This document shows, piece by piece, positions 1 through 8,038 of a stretch of 64,000 nucleotides of DNA. The notes below the pieces were generated by a model. The model did not search any database and was not told the DNA's origin. It saw only the letters and a list, made by a program, of their open reading frames with translations. How positions within the stretch are numbered: position 1 is the stretch's first letter; each line of letters opens with the position of its first letter. Source of the DNA: Porphyromonas crevioricanis (GTDB taxonomy: Bacteria > Bacteroidota > Bacteroidia > Bacteroidales > Porphyromonadaceae); contig NZ_FUXH01000007.1 in the NCBI RefSeq assembly GCF_900167225.1, positions 1 to 64,000 on the forward strand. The letters are read 5' to 3'. Made by a program: the position numbers and the translations under genes.

Positions 1-1403
1 CTTTTGCCGTGAAAGAGACTGCCCGTGACATAAGGGCGATGGGGATCGCCATATTCGAAGCCGACCATCACCTGGTCGCCCTCCTCCGGAATCGATACAA
101 ATCCTCTGTTTGCTGTAACCGTGCCACTCGTACCTGCATCGGGAGTCTGAACTCGGATCCAGTTCGTAGACAACCCCTTCGGTTTTTGCCAGTCGAACTG
201 CACCCTGACCCGTCCCTGTCCATTCGGATCCTTGTTGTCCGAAACGGTAGCCATCTCCGGATAAGCTTTTACTTCCGGGGCATAGGCTTCAGGTACACAG
301 TCGATCAGAGCAGGCGAGGCTGTGAACCAATTGGTGTAGTCCCCATTCTTCTCAATCCGGTGGTACAAAGAGGTGATGCGGTATTTTCCGAGGGCAGGAA
401 CATCCATGCGTTCAGGGAACAACACATCTATGACTCCACCCAGACGCAGACGACAGGTCTTGGTCGTTCCTTCTATTCGCAGCATCCGCCCCACGGCATC
501 CGCCCCTCGCTGTGCAGCCAGATCCGACAGGTTGAATTCGGTATAGACCGGAGAATTCGAGGGTAGAGTTCCTTTCTCGGGAAACAGACGATCCGACCGG
601 CGGGCAATGTTTTCGATCAACGGATTACCTCCGGGAACAGGCTCATCGGAAGGGAAGCGCAGGAATTTGTCATCGGCCGCAACGTAGTCGTAATGGGCAT
701 ATCTTCGAGGAATGGCAGAGGCACAAGTGCGCAGACTAACGATATCACTGTCGAAAAAGAGTTTTTCGCAGTCTGCCGTGTGTGGCGCACCGAAGAAGAG
801 AGTACGACCATCGTAGAAAAAAGGCTCTCCATATATACGGGAGAGTCGGTTAAGAAACTCGAAGCCACTCTCCCGGTACTGCACTGCATAAGGCAATACT
901 CCTTTGTAGCGGGGATTGCATTCGACCTTAAAGTAAGCCTCCTTTGTTACCTCGGAAACGATATCCGTCAACTGTCGATCGACGAAAGAGTGCATACCCG
1001 GTGCTCCATCGAGACTCATGGCGTCACCACGTCCGATGATCCTGACACGATTCGATCGATGTCGAAAAAAACTGCTTCCTATCCCGTCATTTTCCCATGC
1101 ATCGATGCGTACATCGGTCACCCATCCGGAGAATTCGTACGAATCTTTGGATGTGAGATGTTCGAATCGGATCAGCGTTCTAGCTCCGATCAGGCTCATG
1201 AGCTTTTCGGGAGTCTCTTTCCAGAGCTCGTCCTGTGAGAGGTATTCGCGAACGACCTCAAAGTGGTGGCATGAGTTCATGGGCTGTTCGAGGGTCAGAG
1301 ATTCGAATAGAAACTCTTCTCCATCGAAGCGAACTTTAGGTTTGACTGGATTTAAGGGAGGGAAAGTGCTCTTCTGATGTGTATAAGAATCGCCGAAGTT
1401 CAT
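1..1403 (-). CDS. vgrG: VgrG-like contractile injection spike protein (3' end outside window)
   Basis: An open frame runs from ATG at 1401-1403 to the window edge without a stop, giving the first 467 residues; the C-terminus lies off-window. Residues about 1-370 look like the gp27-like part of VgrG, with the typical stretch around MSLDGAPGMHSF followed by DRQLTDIV and, later, ESGFEFLNRLSRIYGEPFF. Residues about 380-467 match the gp5 OB-fold: VSDNKDPNGQGRVRVQFDW, then WIRVQTPDAG, then PEEGDQVMVGFEYGDPHRPY, then VTGSLFHGK. VgrG trimers tip type VI secretion systems (Bacteroidota use subtype iii), and related spikes tip extracellular contractile injection systems. No other secretion gene is in view, so the machine type is open. 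It is divergent from the TPR operon at 1724. Family call is firm; the symbol and system are inference. Confidence 0.88.
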   Translation of the reverse strand, partial: MNFGDSYTHQKSTFPPLNPVKPKVRFDGEEFLFESLTLEQPMNSCHHFEVVREYLSQDELWKETPEKLMSLIGARTLIRFEHLTSKDSYEFSGWVTDVRIDAWENDGIGSSFFRHRSNRVRIIGRGDAMSLDGAPGMHSFVDRQLTDIVSEVTKEAYFKVECNPRYKGVLPYAVQYRESGFEFLNRLSRIYGEPFFYDGRTLFFGAPHTADCEKLFFDSDIVSLRTCASAIPRRYAHYDYVAADDKFLRFPSDEPVPGGNPLIENIARRSDRLFPEKGTLPSNSPVYTEFNLSDLAAQRGADAVGRMLRIEGTTKTCRLRLGGVIDVLFPERMDVPALGKYRITSLYHRIEKNGDYTNWFTASPALIDCVPEAYAPEVKAYPEMATVSDNKDPNGQGRVRVQFDWQKPKGLSTNWIRVQTPDAGTSGTVTANRGFVSIPEEGDQVMVGFEYGDPHRPYVTGSLFHGK

Positions 1404-1723
1404 TGGCTATAGAGGTTTTTATTACTGTTCTTGCTGCGAAAGGTAAAGCTTTTGACTAAGAAAGAAGGCTTTTTATTCCAGTTTTCCCCTCTTTCATTTT
1501 TCTATCCATGTGTCTCTTGTTATCTCTAACCTTCATGTAAAGCACAAGAATACCTTCCGCTATCGGATGTAGGGGAATAAGTGAGGTGTATTAGAAATGA
1601 GACTAATGGAATTAAAAGGACGAGGTAACAGAGCCTTATCTTCTCAGCACGGACAACCTCTATCGATTGAACGGAATTGTGTAATATTGAACCTGCAAAC
1701 AGATAAACCAAAACGACAAGAGC
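1404..1723. other. Intergenic region between divergent vgrG and TPR operon
   Basis: About 320 bases without a convincing gene; short frames on both strands have no recognisable composition. It must hold promoters for both directions. On the minus strand, TACCTTTC near 1438-1445 is one base off the Bacteroidota -7 consensus TAnnTTTG. No convincing -7 element was found for the plus-strand operon. Confidence 0.5.
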
Positions 1724-3511
1724 ATGAAAAGCATTGTTCGCAGCTTCGTATCCTTAATATGCCTTCTCTTCTACACCCAAATGTCAATCGGGCAAGAGGC
1801 AATCAAAACATCCCCCAACAAGCAATTATTCGATTCTCTGTTTTATCAGGGAGTGCTGTCTGCCAACACAGGTAAATACCCTCAGGCAGAAGAGTTTTTC
1901 ACCCAAGCCTATACCTTGGATAGCCTCTCCCCTGCCCTTTGCTTTTCGATGGGAAAAGCCATTATCAGCCAATTGGCAGAGGCAGATTCGGTAGCAAGAC
2001 AAAGTCGCATGGGAGAGGTGGAGACATGGCTGGGGAGAGGTTACCGGCTTGCTCCTCTCGACTTAGAAATGGGCAATCTCTATGCCCGAGTATTGATATA
2101 CAGAGAGAAAGAGAGAGAAGCCTATGGAGTATTGGAGGACCTTATCGATAAATTCCCCGAAAGAGACGAACTGAAGATACAACTTATGGAAGTGGCTCGC
2201 TCATCCGACGAACTCACAGAGGCAACCTTCCCCTTGATGAAACAATGGTTGGAAAAAGCAACGGACGAAGATGCAGTCGTGTCTTTCTTTTCCGAAATAG
2301 TGCGGATATCTTTGGAACAAAAGCGCAGGCAAGACCTCTTGCAGGCCGTTCGTACCCTGACAGAGCGTTTCTCCACAAAAACAAACTTCCGAATACTGGG
2401 GATCTTTACCCTGATTAGTGCCGATGAATACAAAGAAGCAGCCAAGCAGCTGAAAAAGTTGGAGCGTATATCTTCCGACCCCACGGATAAGTATATAATG
2501 CGCTCAATCTATCTGATAGCAACAGATGCGAAGAAAGCCTACAAGTACATTCGGAAAGGGCTATCCAATCCGGAGATCGACAATGAGAAAAAGATCCAAC
2601 TGTTGTACGAAATCTTCAGCTCTCAAGTAAAAGAAGCCAAAGGCTGGACAGACCGACAGACAGACTCTCTCGTGGAGGAGCTCTACCGGATTTATCCACA
2701 AGAGAGCGATGTGGTACATTTCTACATACTATGGTGCCTGCAGAAGGAAGATTCGGCCTATACCGAGCAGGCCTATCAAACCATTGAGCAAGCTCCTGAA
2801 ATAGAGATCATTTACGAAGTTCTGCTCAGCCATGCTATCGAGAAAGAAGACATGCAGCAAGTGCACCGAATTTGTGACCTATCCAAGAAAAATAGGCCTC
2901 TGGACCACCTTTATTACCTTTTCGATGCCATAGCCTATACCAACGAGGAGAAAATACAGCAGGCAATAAGCGAGCTACAACTGGGGCTGGACAGAATATC
3001 TACAGCCCCGGGAGATACAGACAAGAAAAAGACTGCTCTCAGTCAACTATACTCCGCTATAGGAGACCTCTACTATGCCCAAAGTGATCTGGACTCGACT
3101 TTGAATGCCTATGAGAAGTCCTTGGAAGCCTATGATAGCAACGCAGATGTATTGAACAACTATGCCTACCTCTTGGCTGAAAGGGATACGGATCTGGATA
3201 AGGCACTTCGCCTGATCAAGAAAGCCTATGATCTGAATCCGGATAATCACAACATCCTGGATACTTATGGCTACATCTGTCAGAAGAAAGGTTTGCTGGA
3301 AGATGCCGAGAAATACTACCGAATGGCTCTGAAAGATCCGGAAGGAGCGATGAACAGCACCATACACGATCATTTGGGAGAAGTATTGCTCCTCATGGGA
3401 AAGAAAGAAGAAGCCATTGAAATCTGGCAGCAAGCCCTCATCCTCACCGAAGACAAAAAAGAACCTTTGCGCAAAAAGATACGGGCAGCAGGGGGAGAAC
3501 CACAGTACTGA
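1724..3511 (+). CDS. Exported tetratricopeptide repeat protein
   Basis: 595 residues. The N-terminus MKSIVRSFVSLICLLFYTQ is a signal peptide, supporting this ATG start. TPR units are visible near residues 40-80 (GKYPQAEEFFTQAYTLDSLSPAL) and in a clear C-terminal run from about 440 (YYAQSDLDSTLNAYEKSLEAYD, then ADVLNNYAYLLAE, DKALRLIKKAYDLNPDN, DTYGYICQKKG, EDAEKYYRMALKD, KEEAIEIWQQAL). TPR arrays mediate protein-protein contacts in periplasmic or outer-membrane assemblies; no enzyme domain is seen. It is first in a tight operon with a DUF4292 lipoprotein and an EnvC-like protein, an order common in Bacteroidales, suggesting an envelope assembly role. The specific partner is unknown. Confidence 0.85.
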   Translation: MKSIVRSFVSLICLLFYTQMSIGQEAIKTSPNKQLFDSLFYQGVLSANTGKYPQAEEFFTQAYTLDSLSPALCFSMGKAIISQLAEADSVARQSRMGEVETWLGRGYRLAPLDLEMGNLYARVLIYREKEREAYGVLEDLIDKFPERDELKIQLMEVARSSDELTEATFPLMKQWLEKATDEDAVVSFFSEIVRISLEQKRRQDLLQAVRTLTERFSTKTNFRILGIFTLISADEYKEAAKQLKKLERISSDPTDKYIMRSIYLIATDAKKAYKYIRKGLSNPEIDNEKKIQLLYEIFSSQVKEAKGWTDRQTDSLVEELYRIYPQESDVVHFYILWCLQKEDSAYTEQAYQTIEQAPEIEIIYEVLLSHAIEKEDMQQVHRICDLSKKNRPLDHLYYLFDAIAYTNEEKIQQAISELQLGLDRISTAPGDTDKKKTALSQLYSAIGDLYYAQSDLDSTLNAYEKSLEAYDSNADVLNNYAYLLAERDTDLDKALRLIKKAYDLNPDNHNILDTYGYICQKKGLLEDAEKYYRMALKDPEGAMNSTIHDHLGEVLLLMGKKEEAIEIWQQALILTEDKKEPLRKKIRAAGGEPQY

Positions 3512-3557
3512 AGAATCAAGCTAATTGGCCTACCTTTGCGACCGTAAGATACTCCGT

Positions 3558-4436
3558 ATGAGAAAATTCGACTTCACTCCTTGGCCATGGCTGTTGGCCT
3601 GTTTGCTGGTGACTATTTTGGCCCTATTTGCTTCGAGCTGTTCTTTGCGCAGCAAAGTAAAAATGGGCTCTTGGGATGTGGCAAATATGAGCAAAAGCCA
3701 GCTCGTAGAGCTTGTCAATGAGCAAAATCCGGCTGTATGGAGGCTACGATCGAGTGTGCGGGCGTCTTTTCCTCGCAGCCACAAGGCTTCATCGGTAAGA
3801 GTCGATTTGTCTATCAGAGCAGGGGGCGGTATGCGCTTGATCATCGTGCCGATGCCTCTCTTTGAGCTTGGTCGTGTGTGGATAGAGCCGAACAAACTTT
3901 TTCTACACATAAACCCGATCAATACCTACTGCGAGGCTTCTTGGTTGGATATTTCTCGATATTTTGACATTGATATTGACTACTCGGTTCTCGAATCCCT
4001 CCTTTTGGGGCGTGTCTTCCCCTCCCTATCGAATTTTCTTTTTTCTACCGGCCATCTAAAGCCGGACAATGTAGAGCTGCAATACAACGGTAACATACCA
4101 GAGATTGTCTCCTATGGCAACTCGGGACGTACCTATATATTTGGCATCAACCCCCACGGCCGGCCAGATTATCTACTGATCACCGGTGACCGCAGAGGGG
4201 AACTGATAAGGGTAGACTATCTCGAATATGAATTTCGGCCGGATCTGGGCTATATGCCAGGGCGTATTGAGCTGAGACATTCGGGGCCACAAGGTGTCAC
4301 CGAAGTGTTGAATTTGGATATGAACCGCTGGAGGATAGATGATGTGACAAGTGAAAAAGATTTCAGCCCCAATCCCAAGCCTGGAGCAAACAAAGTCTCC
4401 CTAAGCGAACTATTCATCCTTATAAACGATCTATGA
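3558..4436 (+). CDS. DUF4292 family lipoprotein
   Basis: ATG at 3558 is preferred over an upstream TTG (3525), because it begins MRKFDFTPWPWLLACLLVT and leads to a lipobox ending FASSC, a lipoprotein signal peptide; mature Cys is near residue 28. The product is about 292 residues. The segment VRASFPRSHKASSVRVDLSI, then MRLIIVPMPLFELGRVWI and a later YSVLESLLLGRVFP, matches my memory of DUF4292, which resembles the LolB/LppX lipid-carrier fold. It sits between the TPR gene and the EnvC-like gene and overlaps the latter by four bases (ATGA), implying translational coupling. Function is not established; an envelope lipid or lipoprotein role is inference. Confidence 0.75.
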   Translation: MRKFDFTPWPWLLACLLVTILALFASSCSLRSKVKMGSWDVANMSKSQLVELVNEQNPAVWRLRSSVRASFPRSHKASSVRVDLSIRAGGGMRLIIVPMPLFELGRVWIEPNKLFLHINPINTYCEASWLDISRYFDIDIDYSVLESLLLGRVFPSLSNFLFSTGHLKPDNVELQYNGNIPEIVSYGNSGRTYIFGINPHGRPDYLLITGDRRGELIRVDYLEYEFRPDLGYMPGRIELRHSGPQGVTEVLNLDMNRWRIDDVTSEKDFSPNPKPGANKVSLSELFILINDL

Positions 4437-5716
4437 AGAAATACGGACTTCTCTGCTTGATGCTTGTCTGTCTGACCCTCTCCGCATGGGGGCAGAAAAA
4501 GAGCCGACAGGTGCAGAAGTTGGAAAAAGAGCGGGCCGAGGCTCTGAAAGCGGTAGAACGTACCGAGCGAGAACTAAATAAGACTCGCAAGGACGCCCGG
4601 AATGTCTCCAAACAGGTGGGACTGCTGCAGACGCAGGTAAAACAAAGACGCAAAGTAATCGACCTCCTCTCAGCTGAGCTGCAAGTTTTGGATGCCGAGA
4701 CGGACTCTTTACGATCCAATATCACCTCTCTGAGAAAACAGGAAGAAATGCGCAAAGGCGACTATGCCAAGGCTGTACAGGCCATGCAGCGAAGACAATC
4801 CTCTCTGGATCGTATCCTATTTCTCTTCTCAGCTCGAGACTTCAACGAAGGGACTCGCCGTATGATGTATATGAGTCAATATGCACGGGCACACAAAGAG
4901 GCCGCAGCCGAGCTACGCAACGTGCGTGAGCAAATAGAGGAAAAACGTGCTGCTCTGGAGAATACTCGTGCCGATAAACGCTCCGTCCTCTCCATGAAAG
5001 AAGACGAAAAGAAGAAGTTGCAAAAGGAAGAGCAGGCTCTAAACAAAGAGGCTGCGGCCCTAAAGAAAAAAACCTCCAACCTACAACAGCAACTAAGCAA
5101 GCAACAGGCGAGGGCCGACGCTCTGAACAAAAAGATAGAACAACAAATAGCCTACGAAATAGCAGAAGCCGAACGCAAAGCCCGAGAAGCGCAGGAGAGA
5201 GCTGAGCGAGAACGCGAGGCCGGACGCAAAGTCCCCAAGATGGAAGAACGACGAGCGGTGACCAAAGGAGGTTATGCTATGGATGCAGCCGAACTCAAGC
5301 TCAGTAACTCATTCTCCGGCAACATGGGCAAGTTGCCGGCCCCCGTCCGTGGACGTTATACCATAGAGGTTCCTTATGGGAAGAGCCGAGATAAGCACAA
5401 CGCTCGTATCACCCGGGATAATGGAGGTGTAGATCTGGCAGTCTCTGCCGGTAGTGATGCTTATGCCGTGTTCGATGGGATCGTCAGTCTTGTGTTCGTG
5501 CAGCCGGGCTACAATACGGCTGTGATTGTAAGACATGGCAACTACCTCACAGTCTATGCGAACCTGAGCAGTGTCTATATCAAAAAAGGAGACAAAGTAC
5601 GCACAGGACAAAAGATAGGACGTATCTTCACAGACCACTCTTCGGGGAAAAGCATTCTGCACTTCGAGCTGTGGCGTGAGAGGAACAAACAAAACCCTAT
5701 GTCATGGATCAGGTAG
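4433..5716 (+). CDS. EnvC-like coiled-coil protein with degenerate LytM (M23) domain
   Basis: 427 residues: signal peptide MKKYGLLCLMLVCLTLSAWG, a long charged coiled coil (about 20-285), and a C-terminal LytM/M23 domain (about 305-425). Active M23 enzymes bind zinc through HxxxD and HxH. Here the first site reads DNGGVDLAV, with Asn or Gly where His should be, and the second reads SILHFELW, where the first His of HxH is Ile. Two of the ligands are therefore missing, as in EnvC/NlpD-type proteins that activate cell-wall amidases instead of cutting peptidoglycan. Overlaps of 4 bases with the upstream gene and 13 with ribF place it mid-operon. Role in septal peptidoglycan splitting is inferred from the family. 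Confidence 0.85.
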   Translation: MKKYGLLCLMLVCLTLSAWGQKKSRQVQKLEKERAEALKAVERTERELNKTRKDARNVSKQVGLLQTQVKQRRKVIDLLSAELQVLDAETDSLRSNITSLRKQEEMRKGDYAKAVQAMQRRQSSLDRILFLFSARDFNEGTRRMMYMSQYARAHKEAAAELRNVREQIEEKRAALENTRADKRSVLSMKEDEKKKLQKEEQALNKEAAALKKKTSNLQQQLSKQQARADALNKKIEQQIAYEIAEAERKAREAQERAEREREAGRKVPKMEERRAVTKGGYAMDAAELKLSNSFSGNMGKLPAPVRGRYTIEVPYGKSRDKHNARITRDNGGVDLAVSAGSDAYAVFDGIVSLVFVQPGYNTAVIVRHGNYLTVYANLSSVYIKKGDKVRTGQKIGRIFTDHSSGKSILHFELWRERNKQNPMSWIR

Positions 5717-6609
5717 TTGCCACTATCGGTACTTTCGATGGAGTGCACAAGGGGCATCGCTTCCTCATAAATCAAGTGAGAAAGAGAGCTCTGGATGCCG
5801 GGCTGAAGTCCATGGCCATTACATTTGAAGCTCCCCCCATACTTGTGCTAAGACCCGAACTCTCTCCGTCTTTCCTCTCCTCTACACAAGAGAAGGTAGA
5901 GCTGCTATATAGAGCGGGAATTGACCGGGTAGAGCTTCTTCGCTTCGACAAAAACCTTGCGGCTCTCTCGGCTCGCCAGTTTATCCAAGAGATCTTACAC
6001 GAGAAGCTGCATGTAGCACAGCTCGTTGTCGGTTACGATCACCGTTTCGGGCACAACCGCTCCGAAGGATTTGAGGACTATCGCCGCTATGGAGAAGAGT
6101 TGGGTATGCAAGTCGAACTCGCATCCGAATTCATCATCGGCAATCTGGAATTGAGCAGTACGACCATTCGTCGTCTACTCACAGAAGGAGATTTGCAGCG
6201 AGCCAACGATCTACTGGGCTACCCATACCGAATATCCGGCAAAGTGGTAGATGGCTACAAAAACGGACGCCTTCTGGGATATCCCACAGCCAATATAGAG
6301 GTGAAAGACCCTCACAAGCTCCTTCCGGCCGATGGCGTCTATGCTGTGAGAGTACGGCTACCCGAGAAAACGTATGGAGGAATGCTCTACATCGGGAAAC
6401 GCCCAACTTTTGAGAATGGAGAACATCGTAGCATTGAAGTGAATATATTCGATATAAAAGCAGACCTCTATGGGAGTGACATTGCGGTGGATCTGCTTGC
6501 CCATACCAGAGGAGACTGCAAATTCGACTCTCCCAGTGCCCTGCGCGAGCAGCTGCATCAGGATGCAGCGCAATGCAAAGAGATACTTGCCTTATCCTCC
6601 AAAAGCTAA
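5704..6609 (+). CDS. ribF: Bifunctional riboflavin kinase / FAD synthetase
   Basis: 301 residues, typical of RibF. The N-terminal FMN adenylyltransferase half has IGTFDGVHKGH (nucleotide-binding HxGH-like motif), VVGYDHRFGHNR and SSTTIRRLL; the C-terminal flavokinase half (about 175-300) has GYPTANI, LLPADGVYAVRV and the NIFD segment. The enzyme phosphorylates riboflavin to FMN and adenylates it to FAD in the cytoplasm. The start overlaps the end of the EnvC-like gene by 13 bases, so it is probably translated from the same mRNA. Start and stop are well defined. Confidence 0.95.
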   Translation: MDQVVATIGTFDGVHKGHRFLINQVRKRALDAGLKSMAITFEAPPILVLRPELSPSFLSSTQEKVELLYRAGIDRVELLRFDKNLAALSARQFIQEILHEKLHVAQLVVGYDHRFGHNRSEGFEDYRRYGEELGMQVELASEFIIGNLELSSTTIRRLLTEGDLQRANDLLGYPYRISGKVVDGYKNGRLLGYPTANIEVKDPHKLLPADGVYAVRVRLPEKTYGGMLYIGKRPTFENGEHRSIEVNIFDIKADLYGSDIAVDLLAHTRGDCKFDSPSALREQLHQDAAQCKEILALSSKS

Positions 6610-6649
6610 GAAGGAAGTGTAATAAATCCTGCAATAATTCATTTTCCAT

Positions 6650-7480
6650 ATGTCTAAGAAGCAATATCCTCCCAGCTATAATATAGGATTGGCCTTGAGC
6701 GGAGGCAGTGCTAAGGGATTTGCCCATCTGGGGGTGTTGAAGTATCTGCAAGAAAAACACATACAGCCGGAGATATTGGCCGGCACCAGCATAGGGGCTC
6801 TAATGGCTGCTCTCTACTGCGATGGCTACGATCCGGTGGAAATCATAGACCTTTTTAGTGGCCAAGACTTTCGCAAAATGACAAACTGGCAGCTCCCCAA
6901 GGGAGGTCTGTTCGATACAACTGCTTTCCGCTCTTTCCTGCGTTCGATACTGAGGCACGAACGACTCGAAGATTTGCCTCTCCCCCTCCATATCGTGGCC
7001 ACAGACCTCGATAGCGGCAGGAGTAAATATTTTGAGGAAGGTCCATTGGTAGAGATTATTACAGCCTCATGCAGCATCCCTGTTCTGTTCAACCCAGTAG
7101 AGATAAATGGGACTTATTATGTAGACGGAGGTCTGTTCAAAAACTTACCAGCCTCTGTCATTCGCCCCTACTGTCGAGTGCTGATCGGGGTACATTTGGA
7201 TCCTGAAGAGTCTCCCGACTACAAGAAAAACATTCTGTCTATAGCCGAGCGGAGTTTCAACTATATCTTCCGAGCCAACTCTCTCCCGGATCGCCAGCTT
7301 TGCGATGTATTGGTAGAGAGCAACAGGCTACAAAGAGTTCGCCGCTTCGATATAGACAATGCACCACGCATAGCCAAGTTGGGCTATGATATGGCAACAA
7401 AGGCCTTTACCAAAGTGGATATGGAAGAACTCCTGTTAGCTTCTCTCAACCAGCATCGTATCCTCTCCGCTTCGGAATAA
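6650..7480 (+). CDS. Patatin-like phospholipase
   Basis: 276 residues, a single patatin domain. The oxyanion loop is SGGSAKGFAHLGVL, the nucleophile elbow is AGTSIGALMAAL (GxSxG, Ser within about residues 44-48), and the catalytic Asp is in YVDGGLFKNLP (DGG). The Ser-Asp dyad is therefore intact. There is no signal peptide and no C-terminal beta-barrel, unlike longer Bacteroidota patatins, so the protein is probably cytoplasmic or membrane-peripheral. Last gene of the envelope operon, 40 bases after ribF, followed by a terminator at 7538. The lipid substrate is unknown. Confidence 0.9.
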   Translation: MSKKQYPPSYNIGLALSGGSAKGFAHLGVLKYLQEKHIQPEILAGTSIGALMAALYCDGYDPVEIIDLFSGQDFRKMTNWQLPKGGLFDTTAFRSFLRSILRHERLEDLPLPLHIVATDLDSGRSKYFEEGPLVEIITASCSIPVLFNPVEINGTYYVDGGLFKNLPASVIRPYCRVLIGVHLDPEESPDYKKNILSIAERSFNYIFRANSLPDRQLCDVLVESNRLQRVRRFDIDNAPRIAKLGYDMATKAFTKVDMEELLLASLNQHRILSASE

Positions 7481-7537
7481 AAAGATTTGTCCTCCCTCTT
7501 TTCTTACTCAAATGCAGGCAAAGAGGGGGATATTTGG

Positions 7538-7570
7538 GGAGACTGCCTCACGGTCTCCTTTCTTTTTTTT
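7538..7570 (+). terminator. Terminator of the TPR-to-patatin operon
   Basis: GGAGAC (7538-7543) pairs with GTCTCC (7553-7558) and is followed by a nearly pure T tract (7559-7570). It lies 57 bases after the patatin stop. Confidence 0.75.
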
Positions 7571-7800
7571 CACTCCTCATCCAGCAGACCTATTTGAATC
7601 TATTACAAGTCGTCCCTTAAGAAGGCTTCTTTAAGCAATATTAAATGGTGCCTCGCTTATTATTTTGACAAGCACTCAATTCTCTCGATTACTCGGTATC
7701 TTTTTGTCGATCGCTCAGCATCTTTTCCGGGAAGCTCCGAATGAGCACATCTAAAGCACCTAAGCTTTCGGCAAAACCTTTAGTGCTTTTCGCCAAAAAG

Positions 7801-7998
7801 CAATAAAGCTTTCAGACAAAAGCAATAAAGCTTTCAGGTAAAAGCAATAAAGCTTTCAGGCAAAAGCAATAAAGCTTTCAGGCAAAAGCAATAAAGCTTT
7901 CGGCAAAAAGCAATAAAGCTTTCCGATAAAAGCAATAAAGCTTTCAGACAAAAGCAATAAAGCTTTCAGGCAAAAGCAATAAAGCTATGAGGATTCGC
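7801..7998. repeat. Tandem array of nine 22-bp units
   Basis: The 10-mer CAATAAAGCT begins at 7801, 7823, 7845, 7867, 7889, 7911, 7933, 7955 and 7977, always exactly 22 bases apart. Each unit contains the palindrome AAAGCTTT (the ninth diverges to AAAGCTAT). Variable bases are confined to the positions following TTTC. Degenerate half-units extend left to about 7750. It sits between the 3' ends of the patatin gene and the C10 protease gene. There are no spacers, so it is not CRISPR. Confidence 0.95.
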
Positions 7999-8038
7999 TT
8001 ACGATTTTACTGCATCGGATTAAATGCCACTTCAAACT

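Noticed and set aside
9-566. 185-residue plus-strand gene at the left edge
   Set aside because: VgrG motifs run in frame on the opposite strand through this stretch.
7801-7998. CRISPR array
   Set aside because: Units are contiguous 22-mers with no spacers and no cas genes nearby.
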